64,000 bases of DNA from Sphingomonas sanxanigenens DSM 19645 = NX02 (GTDB lineage: Bacteria; Pseudomonadota; Alphaproteobacteria; Sphingomonadales; Sphingomonadaceae): NCBI RefSeq assembly GCF_000512205.2, contig NZ_CP006644.1:5911501-5975500 (forward strand), given 5' to 3'. Below the pieces are notes generated by a model. The model searched no databases, had not been told where the DNA came from, and saw only the letters and a program-made list of their open reading frames with translations. The position numbers and the translations under genes are program-made. This document shows positions 40,485 through 50,470 of this stretch, in pieces (position 1 is the stretch's first letter; every line of letters begins with the position of its first letter).

Positions 40485-41390
40485 TCAGCGAAGCAATGCC
40501 GCAGCGGCGCTTTCCAGCCGATCGCGCCAGGCGATCCGGCCGCGCCAGGCGGCCGGGATCGCCGCATGGCCGTGGAGCGCGCCGGCAAGCTGGCCGGTGA
40601 TCGCGGCGACGGTGTCGGCATCGTCGCCGAGATTGGCTGCGAGCAGGACGGCGTCGTCGAAGCCGCTGCCGTTCGCGACGCTCCAGATCGCGGCCTCCAG
40701 GCTGTGCACGACATAGCCGGAGGATCGGATCTCGTCGCGCCCCTTGCGGCGCCAGCAACCGCGGAAGATGGCGCCGACCTCTGGCGTCGTGTCGAGGTCT
40801 CCGGCGCGGGCGAGCGCCTCATCGAAACCGGCGCCGTGGAACGGCGCGTGCAGGACGACCGCGAATCCCTCGCACGCATCGAGACAGGCAATGGTGCCGT
40901 GCGTCGTCGCGCTCTGGTCGCGCGCGGCCTCGCGCATCGCCGCTTCTCCAGCACCGATGCCCCAGATCGCAACGGGGGCGAGGCGCATCAGCGAGCCATT
41001 GCCCGCAGCATCCCAGTCGGTTGCGCCGGCATAGGGATTGCCGTCGCGCACGAAGCGCTGCAGCGCCTGGACGGTGGTGACGCCGATGTCGAAGCAGGTG
41101 CCGGTGACGCTATAATCGCCGTCTCGCCACCAGCCGACGAAGCGCGTCATCAGGTCGCTGGCGTCGAGGCCGTCGCAGTCAGCGAGGCTTTCGGCCAGCG
41201 CCAGCGCCATGGCCGTGTCGTCGGTCCACTGGCCCGGCGCGAGCGCGAAGGGGCCGCCACCGACCATGTCGGTCAATGGCGGGGCGCTGTCGCGCGGCTT
41301 GAATTCCAGCGTCGTGCCGATCGCGTCGCCCACCGCGAGGCCGATCAAGGCGCCGGTCGCGCGGTCGGCAAGCATGGAAGGGGTGGTCAT
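40485..41390 (-). CDS. ADP-ribosylglycohydrolase family protein
   Basis: 301 residues of the DraG/ARH family, which removes ADP-ribose from proteins or other carriers. The N-terminal LIGLAVGDAIGTTLEF, the metal-binding WTDDTAMALALAE (about 55-67) and the C-terminal NLGDDADTVAAITGQLAGA give both magnesium sites. It lies 127 bases upstream (in its own direction) of the lipoprotein gene; no regulator or ADP-ribosyltransferase is adjacent. Confidence 0.92.
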   Translation of the reverse strand: MTTPSMLADRATGALIGLAVGDAIGTTLEFKPRDSAPPLTDMVGGGPFALAPGQWTDDTAMALALAESLADCDGLDASDLMTRFVGWWRDGDYSVTGTCFDIGVTTVQALQRFVRDGNPYAGATDWDAAGNGSLMRLAPVAIWGIGAGEAAMREAARDQSATTHGTIACLDACEGFAVVLHAPFHGAGFDEALARAGDLDTTPEVGAIFRGCWRRKGRDEIRSSGYVVHSLEAAIWSVANGSGFDDAVLLAANLGDDADTVAAITGQLAGALHGHAAIPAAWRGRIAWRDRLESAAAALLR

Positions 41391-41472
41391 TGCGGCCTCC
41401 GATCGCGCGACCTGCGCCTATTGGAGCGGCTCGGCAGCGTGAGCAAGGATGGGCGACGATATCTCCTGCGCA

Positions 41473-41485
41473 ATTATCAGACAAT
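41473..41485. promoter_or_regulatory. Possible GntR operator, upstream copy
   Basis: ATTATC-A-GACAAT, an inverted repeat with one mismatch. Related TTGTCTGA sequences are at 41654-41680 and before the GntR gene at 44852-44864. It lies between the ADP-ribosylglycohydrolase and TonB receptor genes. Confidence 0.4.
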
Positions 41486-41653
41486 GGGCCTGCAGACAGT
41501 GATGCTTCAGTCGCGCGAACGGCTTATTGTGCGCTGCACAAATGGCGCGGCGGCGGTCGGTGCGGCACAGGCCCATTTTGCGGTCGCCGGACCTGCTTTG
41601 ACTGTGTTCCTTAAGCAACAGCGCAGGAGGATCGTGCCCATTCGGCCAAGTTT

Positions 41654-41680
41654 ATTGTCTGACTAATGCAAATTGTCTGG
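41654..41680. promoter_or_regulatory. Possible GntR operator, double copy
   Basis: ATTGTCTGACTAAT and AATTGTCTGG repeat the element ATTGTCTG at a spacing of 18 bases, about two helix turns, roughly 85-110 bases before the TonB receptor start. The intergenic stretch 41391-41761 otherwise shows no gene. Confidence 0.45.
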
Positions 41681-41761
41681 CGCGCGTCCCTCCTCCCAGC
41701 TATATATGACAGCAAGGTCCACATGATGGGAAACGGTGGGCCAACGACAGGGAGGATGGGG

Positions 41762-44731
41762 ATGAGCTTTTCTAGCACTGTTCGATATGGCGCGGGTACC
41801 AGCCTGGCGACGCTCGCATTCGCTTCGATGATGGTGTTCGCGGCACCGGCCCACGCGCAGGATGCGCCGCCGCCCGCAGAAGCGGTCGATGCGGCGCCGG
41901 CCGAAGCGCCCGAACAGGATATCGTCGTCACCGGCTTCCGCGCCTCGCTCGCCAGCGCGCTCAACCAGAAGCGTACTGAGACCGCCGCGATCGACAGCAT
42001 CGTTGCCGAGGACATCGGCAAGTTCCCGGATTCCAACCTCGCCGAATCGATGCAGCGCGTGCCCGGCATCGCGCTTCAGCGCGGCGACGGCGGCGAGGGC
42101 CGCAACATCTCCGTGCGCGGCCTCGGGCCGGGCTTCAGCCGCGTGCGCATCAACGGCATGGAAGGCACCGCGCAGACCGGTTCGTCGGACATTTACGGTG
42201 CCGGCAACAATGGCCGCAGCTTCGACTTCAACGTCTTCCCGACCGAGATATTCTCGGCGCTGGCCGTGCGCAAGACGCCGTCCGCCGACGTCGAGGAAGG
42301 TTCGCTCGGCGCCACGGTCGACCTGACCGCGCCCAAGCCGCTCGACCAGAAGGAGGATTTCGTCCTCACCGCGACCGCGCGCGGCGTCTATAACGAGCTG
42401 TCGAAGAAGGTCGATCCGCGCGCCTCGCTGCTCGTGTCGAAGAAGTTCGGCGACGGCACGTTCGGCATTCTCGGATCGTTCGCCTATCAGAAGCGCCGCC
42501 TGCGCGAGGTCGGCTATTCGTCGGTGGACCTGCTGTCAGCGAACACCAATGGAGGCTTCTGCTCGCCGGTCGGCTTTGCGTCACAGAACCCCGGCGACAA
42601 TGCGGGCAAGGGCACTGATGCGCTGAACTGCAGCACGGGCAACCCGCGCACGAGCAACGCCGCCGCCTATCAGACGATCCTCGACCTGCGGCGCGACGAC
42701 CTGCCGAATGTCGAGGGCAGCGGCGCCTTCCTGCCGCGCATTCCGCGCTATCTGAACTCCGAACAGAATCAGGAGCGCATCGGCGGTTCTCTGAGCCTGC
42801 AGTTCCAGCCTGACGACGATACCGACATCTCGCTCGACATGCTCTATTCGCGCTTCGAAGTGACCCGCCGCGATAACTATATCGCCGGCATTTCGTTCGC
42901 GCGCTCGGCCTCGAACAATGGCCAGCCGATGACCTCGGTGCGCGACATCGAGTTCGACGAGAATGGCTCGCTGCTCTCCGGCCTGTTCGACGGCGTCGAC
43001 GTCCGCTCGGAAGGGTTGATCGACAATTTCGTGTCGACGTTCAAACAGGCCAATCTGAACTTCAAGCATAACTTCACCGATACGTTCACGGTAACGGCGA
43101 TGTTTGGCCTCAACCGTTCGATCTGGGACGGCAAGAAGCGCCTCCAGACCTTCATCGATGCGATCGACACCGATAATTTCTCGATCGACTTCAACGGCAA
43201 TTCGACGCCCGTGCTGGGCTTCGGGGTCGACGTGAACGACCCGACCAGCTTCAACTATGCGCCGGGTCGTGCCGATGGCACCGTGCTGGGCGGGTTCAGC
43301 TTCCAGGGCAAACCCTCGAAGAACACCACCGACGGCCTCACTGGTGAGGTCAATTTTGACTGGGAATTCACCGACGGTTTCAAGCTGAAGTTCGGCGGCC
43401 AGTACCGCGAGAGCGACTTCCGCTCGACCTTCCTGCGCGCCTACAACGCCGATACCGTCGTGCGCGCGTTGCCGGCCGGCACCACGCTGGCGGACATCAC
43501 CACCAACATCACCGGTGTCGACAAATTGTGGGGCAATGGTGCGCCGTCGAGCTGGGTGGCAATCGATCCCGAGAAGTGGGAAGAGACGTTCGACTTCGAC
43601 AGCGTGCGCTACTGCGGCGTCGAATGCGGCGGCGGCGATACCAATGTCCGTGAGAGCGTGACCAGCGCCTATGTGATGAGCACGTTCGACCTGCAGGATC
43701 GCCTGTCGTTCGGCGTCCGCGGCGACATCGGCGTCCGCTATGTCCATACCGAGCAGTTCAGCTCGGGCATCATCCCGGTTGCGCCGCCGGCGGGCACCAC
43801 CTCGCCGACCAACCTCGTCGGGCAATATGCGTCAGTAAATCGCAGCTATGACAACTGGCTGCCATCGGCGAACCTCGTGATCGAGCCGTTGGACAATCTG
43901 CTGCTGCGCTTCTCGGCGGCGAAGGTGCTGTCGCGTCCGGAACTCGGATTGTTGGCGCCGACCAGCGGCGTCAACCCGGTAACCCGCGTCGGCAACGTCA
44001 ACAATCCGATGCTTGAACCGATCAAGGCCGACACATTCGATGCCGCCGTGGAATGGTACTTCCGTCCGGGCGCGCTACTGTCTGCGGCGTTCTTCTACAA
44101 GGACGTCAAGACGCTCGTGCAGTCGGTCACCAGCCAGGTGCCATTTAGCGAACTCGGCCTGCCGAACGCGCTGCTTGAAAATTCGAACACTGCGCCGACG
44201 GAGCTGTTCACCGTCTCGCGGCCGGTCAATTCGCCGGGCGGCACCTTGAAGGGTATCGAAATCAACGCGCAGGTGCCGTTCGATTTCGCCGGTGGTATCC
44301 TGAGCAACTTCGGTGCGTTGGGCAACTTCACCTACATCAAGTCGGACTTCGAATATTGCCTGGTCAGCACCGGCGGCGCCTGCACGGTAACGGTGGAGAA
44401 CGACCTGCTCGGTCTCTCGCGCTACACCGCCTCGGGTACGCTGTACTATGAGGATGACAGGTTCAGCATCCGCAGCACGGTCAACTATCGCGACAAGTTC
44501 CTGCGCGGCATCCCCGCCTCGCCGGGCAGCGACGTGCAGGGCAATGCCTCGACCATCTATGTCGATGCGTCGGCCTCCTACAGCATCAACGACAACATCA
44601 AGCTGATCGTCGAGGCGACCAACCTCACTGACGAGCAGAACCGTCTCTACATCGACAGCCAGCGTCAGGACACATTGTTCGAGACGCGGATCGGCCGGAC
44701 CTTCACCTTCGGCGTCAATGTCCGGATGTAA
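41762..44731 (+). CDS. TonB-dependent receptor
   Basis: Outer-membrane active importer of 989 residues. A signal peptide ends at APAHA-QD (about residue 33), a short acidic/proline linker follows, then a TonB-box-like EQDIVVTGFRASL and the plug domain (LAESMQRVPGIALQR, ISVRGLGPGFSRVRING). The C-terminal barrel ends FTFGVNVRM with the terminal aromatic-rich strand. The type is the large Caulobacter/sphingomonad group that takes up carbohydrates and similar ligands. GGGAGG at 41750-41755 favours the ATG at 41762. Neighbouring GntR and MHS transporter genes suggest one uptake system. Confidence 0.93.
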   Translation: MSFSSTVRYGAGTSLATLAFASMMVFAAPAHAQDAPPPAEAVDAAPAEAPEQDIVVTGFRASLASALNQKRTETAAIDSIVAEDIGKFPDSNLAESMQRVPGIALQRGDGGEGRNISVRGLGPGFSRVRINGMEGTAQTGSSDIYGAGNNGRSFDFNVFPTEIFSALAVRKTPSADVEEGSLGATVDLTAPKPLDQKEDFVLTATARGVYNELSKKVDPRASLLVSKKFGDGTFGILGSFAYQKRRLREVGYSSVDLLSANTNGGFCSPVGFASQNPGDNAGKGTDALNCSTGNPRTSNAAAYQTILDLRRDDLPNVEGSGAFLPRIPRYLNSEQNQERIGGSLSLQFQPDDDTDISLDMLYSRFEVTRRDNYIAGISFARSASNNGQPMTSVRDIEFDENGSLLSGLFDGVDVRSEGLIDNFVSTFKQANLNFKHNFTDTFTVTAMFGLNRSIWDGKKRLQTFIDAIDTDNFSIDFNGNSTPVLGFGVDVNDPTSFNYAPGRADGTVLGGFSFQGKPSKNTTDGLTGEVNFDWEFTDGFKLKFGGQYRESDFRSTFLRAYNADTVVRALPAGTTLADITTNITGVDKLWGNGAPSSWVAIDPEKWEETFDFDSVRYCGVECGGGDTNVRESVTSAYVMSTFDLQDRLSFGVRGDIGVRYVHTEQFSSGIIPVAPPAGTTSPTNLVGQYASVNRSYDNWLPSANLVIEPLDNLLLRFSAAKVLSRPELGLLAPTSGVNPVTRVGNVNNPMLEPIKADTFDAAVEWYFRPGALLSAAFFYKDVKTLVQSVTSQVPFSELGLPNALLENSNTAPTELFTVSRPVNSPGGTLKGIEINAQVPFDFAGGILSNFGALGNFTYIKSDFEYCLVSTGGACTVTVENDLLGLSRYTASGTLYYEDDRFSIRSTVNYRDKFLRGIPASPGSDVQGNASTIYVDASASYSINDNIKLIVEATNLTDEQNRLYIDSQRQDTLFETRIGRTFTFGVNVRM

Positions 44732-44762
44732 GCCCGGCGGGTCGCTGCCAGAGGCATGAGAG

Positions 44763-44790
44763 GAAAGGGGGCCGAATGGCCCCCTTTCTG
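44763..44790 (+). terminator. Intrinsic terminator after the TonB receptor
   Basis: GAAAGGGGGCC-GAAT-GGCCCCCTTTC, a perfect 11-pair stem with a loop of four. The T-run is short. Confidence 0.82.
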
Positions 44791-44851
44791 ATTCCCGGCG
44801 CGGCGAGAATGACCGCAGGCACACCTTGTCACACCGGCGCTATTAAGCATA

Positions 44852-44864
44852 TTCATCTGATAAT
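44852..44864. promoter_or_regulatory. Possible GntR operator before the GntR gene
   Basis: TTCATCTGATAAT agrees in 10 of 13 positions with the reverse complement of the 41473-41485 site. About 70 bases further on, CGGCAG-AACG-CTGCCG (44905-44920) is a separate inverted repeat close to the start codon. Confidence 0.35.
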
Positions 44865-44931
44865 AGGCAGAGAGGGGGCGTGAGGTGACAGTGCGCGGCA
44901 CTTGCGGCAGAACGCTGCCGTGCAGACCGAT

Positions 44932-45657
44932 ATGACAGATATGGATCCGACGCTCGGACGTTCGGAACTCGGACGGAACCTCACCTTGGGGATGCTCGAC
45001 ACGCTGGGCCGTGCGATCGTCACGGGGCGCTACGAGACGCGGCCTTTTCCCACCGAGGCGGAGCTTGCCAAGGCGCATGGCGTCAGCCGATCGGTGACGC
45101 GTGAGGCTGTGAAGATGCTGACCGCCAAGGGGCTGGTCAGCGCGCGGCCGCGGCAGGGCACGGTGGTGCAGCCCGCCGCCAACTGGAACCTGTTCGATCC
45201 GGACGTGCTGCACTGGCTGCTCGAGCGCAAATTCTCGGTCGATCTGCTCCGCCAGTTCAACCAGCTGCGCGTCGCGATCGAGCCCGAGGCGGCGGCGCTC
45301 GCGGCGCAATTCCATGACGCGGCGGACCTGGCTGCGATCCGCGCCGGGCTGGCTCGCATGGAAGCGGCGGAGGCGGGCGAGGATGACCCGCTCGATGCCG
45401 ATATCGCCTTCCACATCGCCATCCTGCGCGCGTCGAAGAACCCGTTCTACGCGCAGTTCCAGATGATGGTCGCAACCGCGCTGCGCACCTCGATCCGCTT
45501 CACCAACCGCATGAAGGGCCGCTCCGCCAACATCGGCGATCATGGTGCCGTCGCCGACGCGATCGCCGCGCGCGATCCGCAGGAAGCGCGGCTGGCGATG
45601 CGGCGCATCATCGGCGACGTGCTGGAACTGATCGCGGCGGACAAGGCCGGGGTGTGA
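44932..45657 (+). CDS. GntR-family regulator, FadR/FCD type
   Basis: 241 residues. The winged helix is FPTEAELAKAHGVSRSVTREAVKMLTAKGLV (about residues 45-75 in two parts), and the C-terminal FCD ligand domain has the metal-site pattern DADIAFHIAILRAS and a later GDHGAVADAIAARD. FCD regulators usually sense sugar acids or organic acids. Start uncertain: ATG at 44932 or 44941; a TTG at 44902 is also in frame. It probably controls the TonB receptor upstream. Confidence 0.85.
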   Translation: MTDMDPTLGRSELGRNLTLGMLDTLGRAIVTGRYETRPFPTEAELAKAHGVSRSVTREAVKMLTAKGLVSARPRQGTVVQPAANWNLFDPDVLHWLLERKFSVDLLRQFNQLRVAIEPEAAALAAQFHDAADLAAIRAGLARMEAAEAGEDDPLDADIAFHIAILRASKNPFYAQFQMMVATALRTSIRFTNRMKGRSANIGDHGAVADAIAARDPQEARLAMRRIIGDVLELIAADKAGV

Positions 45658-45668
45658 CGCTCATAGTC

Positions 45669-45690
45669 CTCCCCAAGCTTTGCTTCGGGG
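45669..45690. repeat. Short hairpin repeat
   Basis: CCCCAAGC-TTT-GCTTCGGGG, a REP-like hairpin between GntR and the true terminator, typical of dispersed sphingomonad intergenic repeats. Confidence 0.5.
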
Positions 45691-45702
45691 CGGACACAGG
45701 AC

Positions 45703-45740
45703 AAAAAAGGGCGGCCGCATCGCGACCGCCCTTTCTTTTT
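45703..45740. terminator. Bidirectional intrinsic terminator
   Basis: AAAGGGCGGCCGC pairs with GCGACCGCCCTTT (one mismatch), flanked by an A-run and by CTTTTT, between the convergent GntR and MHS genes. Confidence 0.87.
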
Positions 45741-45758
45741 GCGTATCGGCCGCCGGAC

Positions 45759-47084
45759 CTACTCGATCCGGTTGGCGAGCTCGCGGTTCAGCCACAGCGC
45801 CAGCAGCGTGCCGGCGGCACCCGAGAGCAGATAGGCGCCCGAGGAGATCAGGCCGAACTGGCTCGACAGCAGCAGCGCGACCAAAGGCGCGAAGCCGGCG
45901 CCGAACAGCCAGGCGAGATCCGAGGTCAGCGCCGAGCCGGTGTAGCGATGGCGCGGCGAGAAGCTGGACGAAAGCGCGCCCGAGGCCTGGCCGAAGGAGA
46001 GGCCGAGGAGAACGAAGCCCATCAGCATGAACATGATCTCGCCCGACTCGCCGGCGTCGAGCATCTGCGGCGCGAAGCCGCTGAAGGTCGCGATCGCCGC
46101 GGCGGTGGCGCCGAGCAAGGTGCGGCGCCCGATGCGGTCGGCGAGCTGGCCCGAGACGATGATCGCGATCACGCCGATCGCGGCGGCGATCGCCTCGATC
46201 ACCAGGAAGCGCGTCGGGCTCTCGGTGGTGAACAGGAAGACCCAGGAAAGCGGGAACACGGTGACCATGTGGAACATGGCGAAGCTGGCGAGCGGCGCGA
46301 AGGCGCCGATCGCGACGATGCGGCCCTCGGCGCGCAGCGTCTCGCCCACCGGCGCCGGCTGCAGCTCGCGGCTCTCGAACAGCTCGGCATATTCCGGCGT
46401 CACCACGATGCGGAGACGTGCGAACAGCGCCACCACGTTGATCGCGAAGGCGACGAAGAAGGGATAGCGCCAGCCCCAGTCGAGGAAGTCGGCGGCGGGA
46501 AGCTGGGTGATGAAGAAGGCGAACAGCAGGCTCGACACGATCAGGCCGAGCGGCGCGCCGAGCTGCGGGATCATCGCATACCAGCCGCGCTTGTCCTCCG
46601 GCGCGTTGAGCGCGAGCAGCGAGGCGAGGCCGTCCCACGTGCCGCCCAGCGCGACGCCCTGGCCCATGCGGAACAGCGCGAGCAGCAGCGCCGAATAATG
46701 GCCGATCGTCTCGTATCCGGGCAGGAAGGCGATCGCCGCGGTGGAGCCGCCGAGCAGGAAAAGCGCGGTGGTCAACTTGGCGCCGCGGCCGTAGAGTCGA
46801 TCGACCGTCATGAAGATCAGCGTGCCGACCGGGCGCGCCATGAAGGCGAGTGCGAAGATGGCGAACGAATAGAGCGTACCCGTCAGCGCATCGACATAGG
46901 GAAAGACCAGCTTCGGGAACACGATCACCGAGGCGATCGCATAGACGAAGAAGTCGAAGAACTCGGAGGTGCGACCGATGATCACGCCGATGACGATTTC
47001 ACCGGGATCGATCTTGTGGCCATCCGCGTGGAGGGAGCGGACATCCTTCTCCGGCTGGGTCTCGGCTACCGGTTGGGCATTCAT
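45759..47084 (-). CDS. MFS transporter of the metabolite:H+ symporter (MHS) type
   Basis: 441 residues, twelve predicted membrane helices. IGRTSEFFDFFVYAIASVIVF at the first helix and DRLYGRGAKLTTALFLLGGS in loop 2-3 are characteristic of the ProP/KgtP-like MHS group that moves dicarboxylates, betaine or aromatic acids with protons. The start at 47084 (MNAQPVAETQ) has GAAGAGA before it; the longer frame has no support. Divergent from the cytochrome o operon. Confidence 0.87.
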   Translation of the reverse strand: MNAQPVAETQPEKDVRSLHADGHKIDPGEIVIGVIIGRTSEFFDFFVYAIASVIVFPKLVFPYVDALTGTLYSFAIFALAFMARPVGTLIFMTVDRLYGRGAKLTTALFLLGGSTAAIAFLPGYETIGHYSALLLALFRMGQGVALGGTWDGLASLLALNAPEDKRGWYAMIPQLGAPLGLIVSSLLFAFFITQLPAADFLDWGWRYPFFVAFAINVVALFARLRIVVTPEYAELFESRELQPAPVGETLRAEGRIVAIGAFAPLASFAMFHMVTVFPLSWVFLFTTESPTRFLVIEAIAAAIGVIAIIVSGQLADRIGRRTLLGATAAAIATFSGFAPQMLDAGESGEIMFMLMGFVLLGLSFGQASGALSSSFSPRHRYTGSALTSDLAWLFGAGFAPLVALLLSSQFGLISSGAYLLSGAAGTLLALWLNRELANRIE

Positions 47085-47239
47085 TCTCTTCGGCTCCCGG
47101 GGCGCGACCCCTGTGCATGAATCGACGGCGCGCGGGTGCGCCCGCGAGCGGATGAGCCCCTTTGATACTGCAGCGCACACAAGGGCATTGGACAAAATGT
47201 CCTATGTCTTTTCGCACGTGCGGCATTAGGCGCAGCGTC

Positions 47240-48439
47240 ATGCTCCACTCCGCCCGCCGAATCCGGCCGCCGCTGCGGCTCCTCAACGCCGCCGCCCTCG
47301 TCCCGCTGCTCGGCGGGTGCCAGACCGTCGTTCTCAATCCCGCGGGAGACGTCGCGCGGCAGCAGGGCGATCTGGTGGTCATCTCCACCATGCTCATGCT
47401 GCTGATCGTCGTGCCGGTGATGGCGCTGATCGGCCTGTTCGCCTGGCGCTATCGCTCGGCCAATACCGAGGCGCGCTACGAGCCGGACTGGGATCACTCC
47501 ACCCAGCTCGAACTGGTGATCTGGGCGGCGCCACTGATGATCATCATCTGCCTGGGTGCGCTGACCTGGGTCGGCACCCATCTGCTCGATCCCTATCGTC
47601 CGCTCGCGCGCACGGCGCCGCAACAGCCCGTGAATGCGGCGGTCAAGCCGCTCGACGTGCAGGTGGTCGCGCTCGACTGGAAGTGGCTGTTCATCTACCC
47701 CGAATATGGCATCGCGACGGTCAACGAGTTCGCGGCGCCGGTCGATCGGCCGGTCAGTTTCCGCATCTCGTCCTCGTCGGTGATGAACTCCTTCTACATC
47801 CCGGCGCTCGCGGGCCAGATCTACGCGATGCCCGGCATGGAGACGAAGCTGCACGCCGTGTTCAACGAACCCGGCGAGTTCAAGGGCTTCTCCGCCAACT
47901 ATAGCGGCGCCGGCTTCTCGCACATGCGCTTTGCCGCCAGGAGCCTGTCGCCCGCCGCGTTCGACGCGTGGGTGGCCGAGGCCAAGGGCGGCGGCGGCGC
48001 GCTCGACCGCGCCGGCTATCTCGAACTGGAGCGCCCGAGCGAGAATGTACCGGTCGCCCGCTTCGCCAATGTTGAGACCGGCCTGTTCGACAAGGTCGTC
48101 AACATGTGCGTCGAGCCCGGCAAGATGTGCATGACGGACATGATGGAGATCGACGCGAAGGGCGGCCTCGGCCTCGCCAGCGCGCACAATGTCCGCCGCC
48201 TGCATTATGACAAGACCGGCGGTCGCGGCACCGGCCCGCTGGTCGACCGCCGCGTCGTCGCCGCGCTGTGCGCGCAGGACGAATCGAAGTCGGCGCACAG
48301 CCATGTGAAGGCCGGCCCCTCGGCGCCGGTCGATCTCGCGCCGCTCACCGGCGTGGGCCTCTCGCGCCCGGCCGACCGCACCGGTCTCACGCTCATCCCG
48401 TCGGCGCGCGCGGAAACGTCCGCGCCCGCCCGCCCGTAA
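47240..48439 (+). CDS. cyoA: Cytochrome o ubiquinol oxidase subunit II
   Basis: 399 residues. A lipoprotein signal ends at LLGGC, two membrane helices follow (LMLLIVVPVMALIGLFAW; LVIWAAPLMIIICLGALTW), then the periplasmic cupredoxin-like domain (ALDWKWLFIYPE, SSSVMNSFYIPALAGQIYAMPG). The copper-A ligands of cytochrome c oxidases are absent, so this is a quinol oxidase. The C-terminal tail (about 310-399) is longer than in E. coli. The ribosome site is weak and the start could be earlier (47204). Confidence 0.92.
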   Translation: MLHSARRIRPPLRLLNAAALVPLLGGCQTVVLNPAGDVARQQGDLVVISTMLMLLIVVPVMALIGLFAWRYRSANTEARYEPDWDHSTQLELVIWAAPLMIIICLGALTWVGTHLLDPYRPLARTAPQQPVNAAVKPLDVQVVALDWKWLFIYPEYGIATVNEFAAPVDRPVSFRISSSSVMNSFYIPALAGQIYAMPGMETKLHAVFNEPGEFKGFSANYSGAGFSHMRFAARSLSPAAFDAWVAEAKGGGGALDRAGYLELERPSENVPVARFANVETGLFDKVVNMCVEPGKMCMTDMMEIDAKGGLGLASAHNVRRLHYDKTGGRGTGPLVDRRVVAALCAQDESKSAHSHVKAGPSAPVDLAPLTGVGLSRPADRTGLTLIPSARAETSAPARP

Positions 48440-48457
48440 CCGTCGGAACCCATATTC

Positions 48458-50470
48458 ATGTCTTCTGATCCGACCGCGCCCATGCCGTTCAGCCCGATCT
48501 TCGGGCGGCTCTCGCTGGATTCGCTGCCGCTCCATGAGCCGATCGTCGTTGCGACCTTCGGCGCCGTCGTCATCGGCGGCATCGGCGTGCTCGCCCTGCT
48601 CACCCGCTTCAAGCTGTGGGGCTATCTCTGGAACGAGTGGTTCACCAGCGTGGACCACAAGAAGATCGGCATCATGTACATGGTGCTGGGCCTCATCATG
48701 TTCCTGCGCGGCTTCGCCGATGCGGTGATGATGCGCCTGCAGCAGGCGTTGGCCTTCAACGGCTCCGATGGCTATCTGAACGCGCACCACTATGACCAGG
48801 TGTTCACCGCGCACGGCGTGATCATGATCTTCTTCGTGGCGATGCCGTTCGTCACCGGGCTGATGAACTATGTGGTGCCGCTGCAGATCGGCGCGCGCGA
48901 CGTCTCCTTCCCGTTCCTGAACAATTTCAGCTTCTGGATGACGACCGCGGGCGCGGTGCTGATCATGACCTCGCTGTTCATCGGCGAGTTCGCGCAGACG
49001 GGCTGGCTGGCCTATCCGCCGCTCTCCGGCCTGGCATACAGCCCCAATGTCGGCGTCGACTATTATATCTGGTCACTCCAGATCGCGGGCGTGGGCACGA
49101 CATTATCAGGTATCAACCTGATTGTGACCATCATCAAGATGCGTGCGCCGGGCATGTCGCTGATGAAGATGCCGGTGTTCACCTGGACCTCGCTGTGCAC
49201 CAACGTGCTGATCGTGGCGTCGTTCCCGGTGCTGACCGCGGTCCTCGCGCTGCTCAGCCTCGACCGTTACGTCGGCACCAACTTCTTCACGAACGACTTC
49301 GGCGGCAGCGCCATGATGTACGTGAACCTGATCTGGATCTGGGGCCACCCTGAGGTCTACATCCTCATCCTGCCGCTGTTCGGCGTCTTCTCGGAAGTCA
49401 CCTCGACCTTCTCGGGCAAGAAGCTGTTCGGCTACAGTTCGATGGTCTACGCCACGGTCTGCATCACCATCCTGTCCTACCTGGTGTGGCTGCACCACTT
49501 CTTCACCATGGGTTCGGGCGCCAGCGTCAACAGCTTCTTCGGCATCACCACGATGGTGATCTCGATCCCGACCGGGGCGAAGCTCTTCAACTGGCTGTTC
49601 ACCATGTATCGCGGCCGGATCCGCTTCGAACTGCCGATGATGTGGACGGTCGCGTTCATGTTCACCTTCACGATCGGCGGCATGACCGGCGTGCTGCTCG
49701 CGGTGCCGCCCGCGGACTTCGTGCTGCACAACTCGCTGTTCCTGATCGCGCACTTCCACAACGTGATCATCGGCGGCGTGCTGTTCGGCCTGTTCGCGGC
49801 GATCAACTTCTGGTGGCCCAAGGCGTTCGGCTTCAAGCTCGACAAGTTCTGGGGCCTGGTCTCCTTCTGGTGCTGGGTCGTCGGCTTCTGGGTGGCGTTC
49901 ACCCCGCTCTACGTGCTCGGCCTGATGGGCGTGACGCGGCGCATGCGCGTGTTCGACGATCCCTCGCTGCAGATCTGGTTCGTCATCGCCGGCATCGGCG
50001 CGGCGCTGATCGCGGCCGGCATCGGTGCCATGCTCGTCCAGTTCGCGGTCAGCATCTGGAAGCGCAAGGAACTCGCCGACACCACCGGCGATCCGTGGGG
50101 CGGCCGTACGCTGGAGTGGGCGACCTCGTCGCCCCCGCCGGAATATAACTTCGCCTTCACGCCGGTGATCCACTCGCTCGACGCGTGGTACGACATGAAG
50201 TCGCGCAATGCCGAGCGTCCGCTGAGCGGCTTCCGCCCGATCCACATGCCCAGCGGCACCGGCACCGGCGTCATCCTGGCGGGGATCAGCACGGTGATGG
50301 GGTTCGCCCTGATCTGGCACATCTGGTGGCTGGCGGGCCTCGGCTTCGTGGCGCTCATTGCCACCGCCATCGCCCATACCTTCAACTATAAGCGCGATTT
50401 CCACATCCCGGCCGAAACGGTGGCGACCACCGAGGCCGAGCGGACGCGCCTGCTCGCGGCAGGAGCATGA
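48458..50470 (+). CDS. cyoB: Cytochrome o ubiquinol oxidase subunit I
   Basis: Catalytic heme-copper subunit, 670 residues. [17 protein letters not shown] gives a heme ligand, [15 protein letters not shown] the copper-B histidine and cross-linked tyrosine, HHFFTMG the other copper ligands, and HFHNVIIGG the heme ligands in helix X. Pumps protons while reducing oxygen. Follows cyoA after 18 bases. Confidence 0.98.
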   Translation: MSSDPTAPMPFSPIFGRLSLDSLPLHEPIVVATFGAVVIGGIGVLALLTRFKLWGYLWNEWFTSVDHKKIGIMYMVLGLIMFLRGFADAVMMRLQQALAFNGSDGYLNAHHYDQVFTAHGVIMIFFVAMPFVTGLMNYVVPLQIGARDVSFPFLNNFSFWMTTAGAVLIMTSLFIGEFAQTGWLAYPPLSGLAYSPNVGVDYYIWSLQIAGVGTTLSGINLIVTIIKMRAPGMSLMKMPVFTWTSLCTNVLIVASFPVLTAVLALLSLDRYVGTNFFTNDFGGSAMMYVNLIWIWGHPEVYILILPLFGVFSEVTSTFSGKKLFGYSSMVYATVCITILSYLVWLHHFFTMGSGASVNSFFGITTMVISIPTGAKLFNWLFTMYRGRIRFELPMMWTVAFMFTFTIGGMTGVLLAVPPADFVLHNSLFLIAHFHNVIIGGVLFGLFAAINFWWPKAFGFKLDKFWGLVSFWCWVVGFWVAFTPLYVLGLMGVTRRMRVFDDPSLQIWFVIAGIGAALIAAGIGAMLVQFAVSIWKRKELADTTGDPWGGRTLEWATSSPPPEYNFAFTPVIHSLDAWYDMKSRNAERPLSGFRPIHMPSGTGTGVILAGISTVMGFALIWHIWWLAGLGFVALIATAIAHTFNYKRDFHIPAETVATTEAERTRLLAAGA

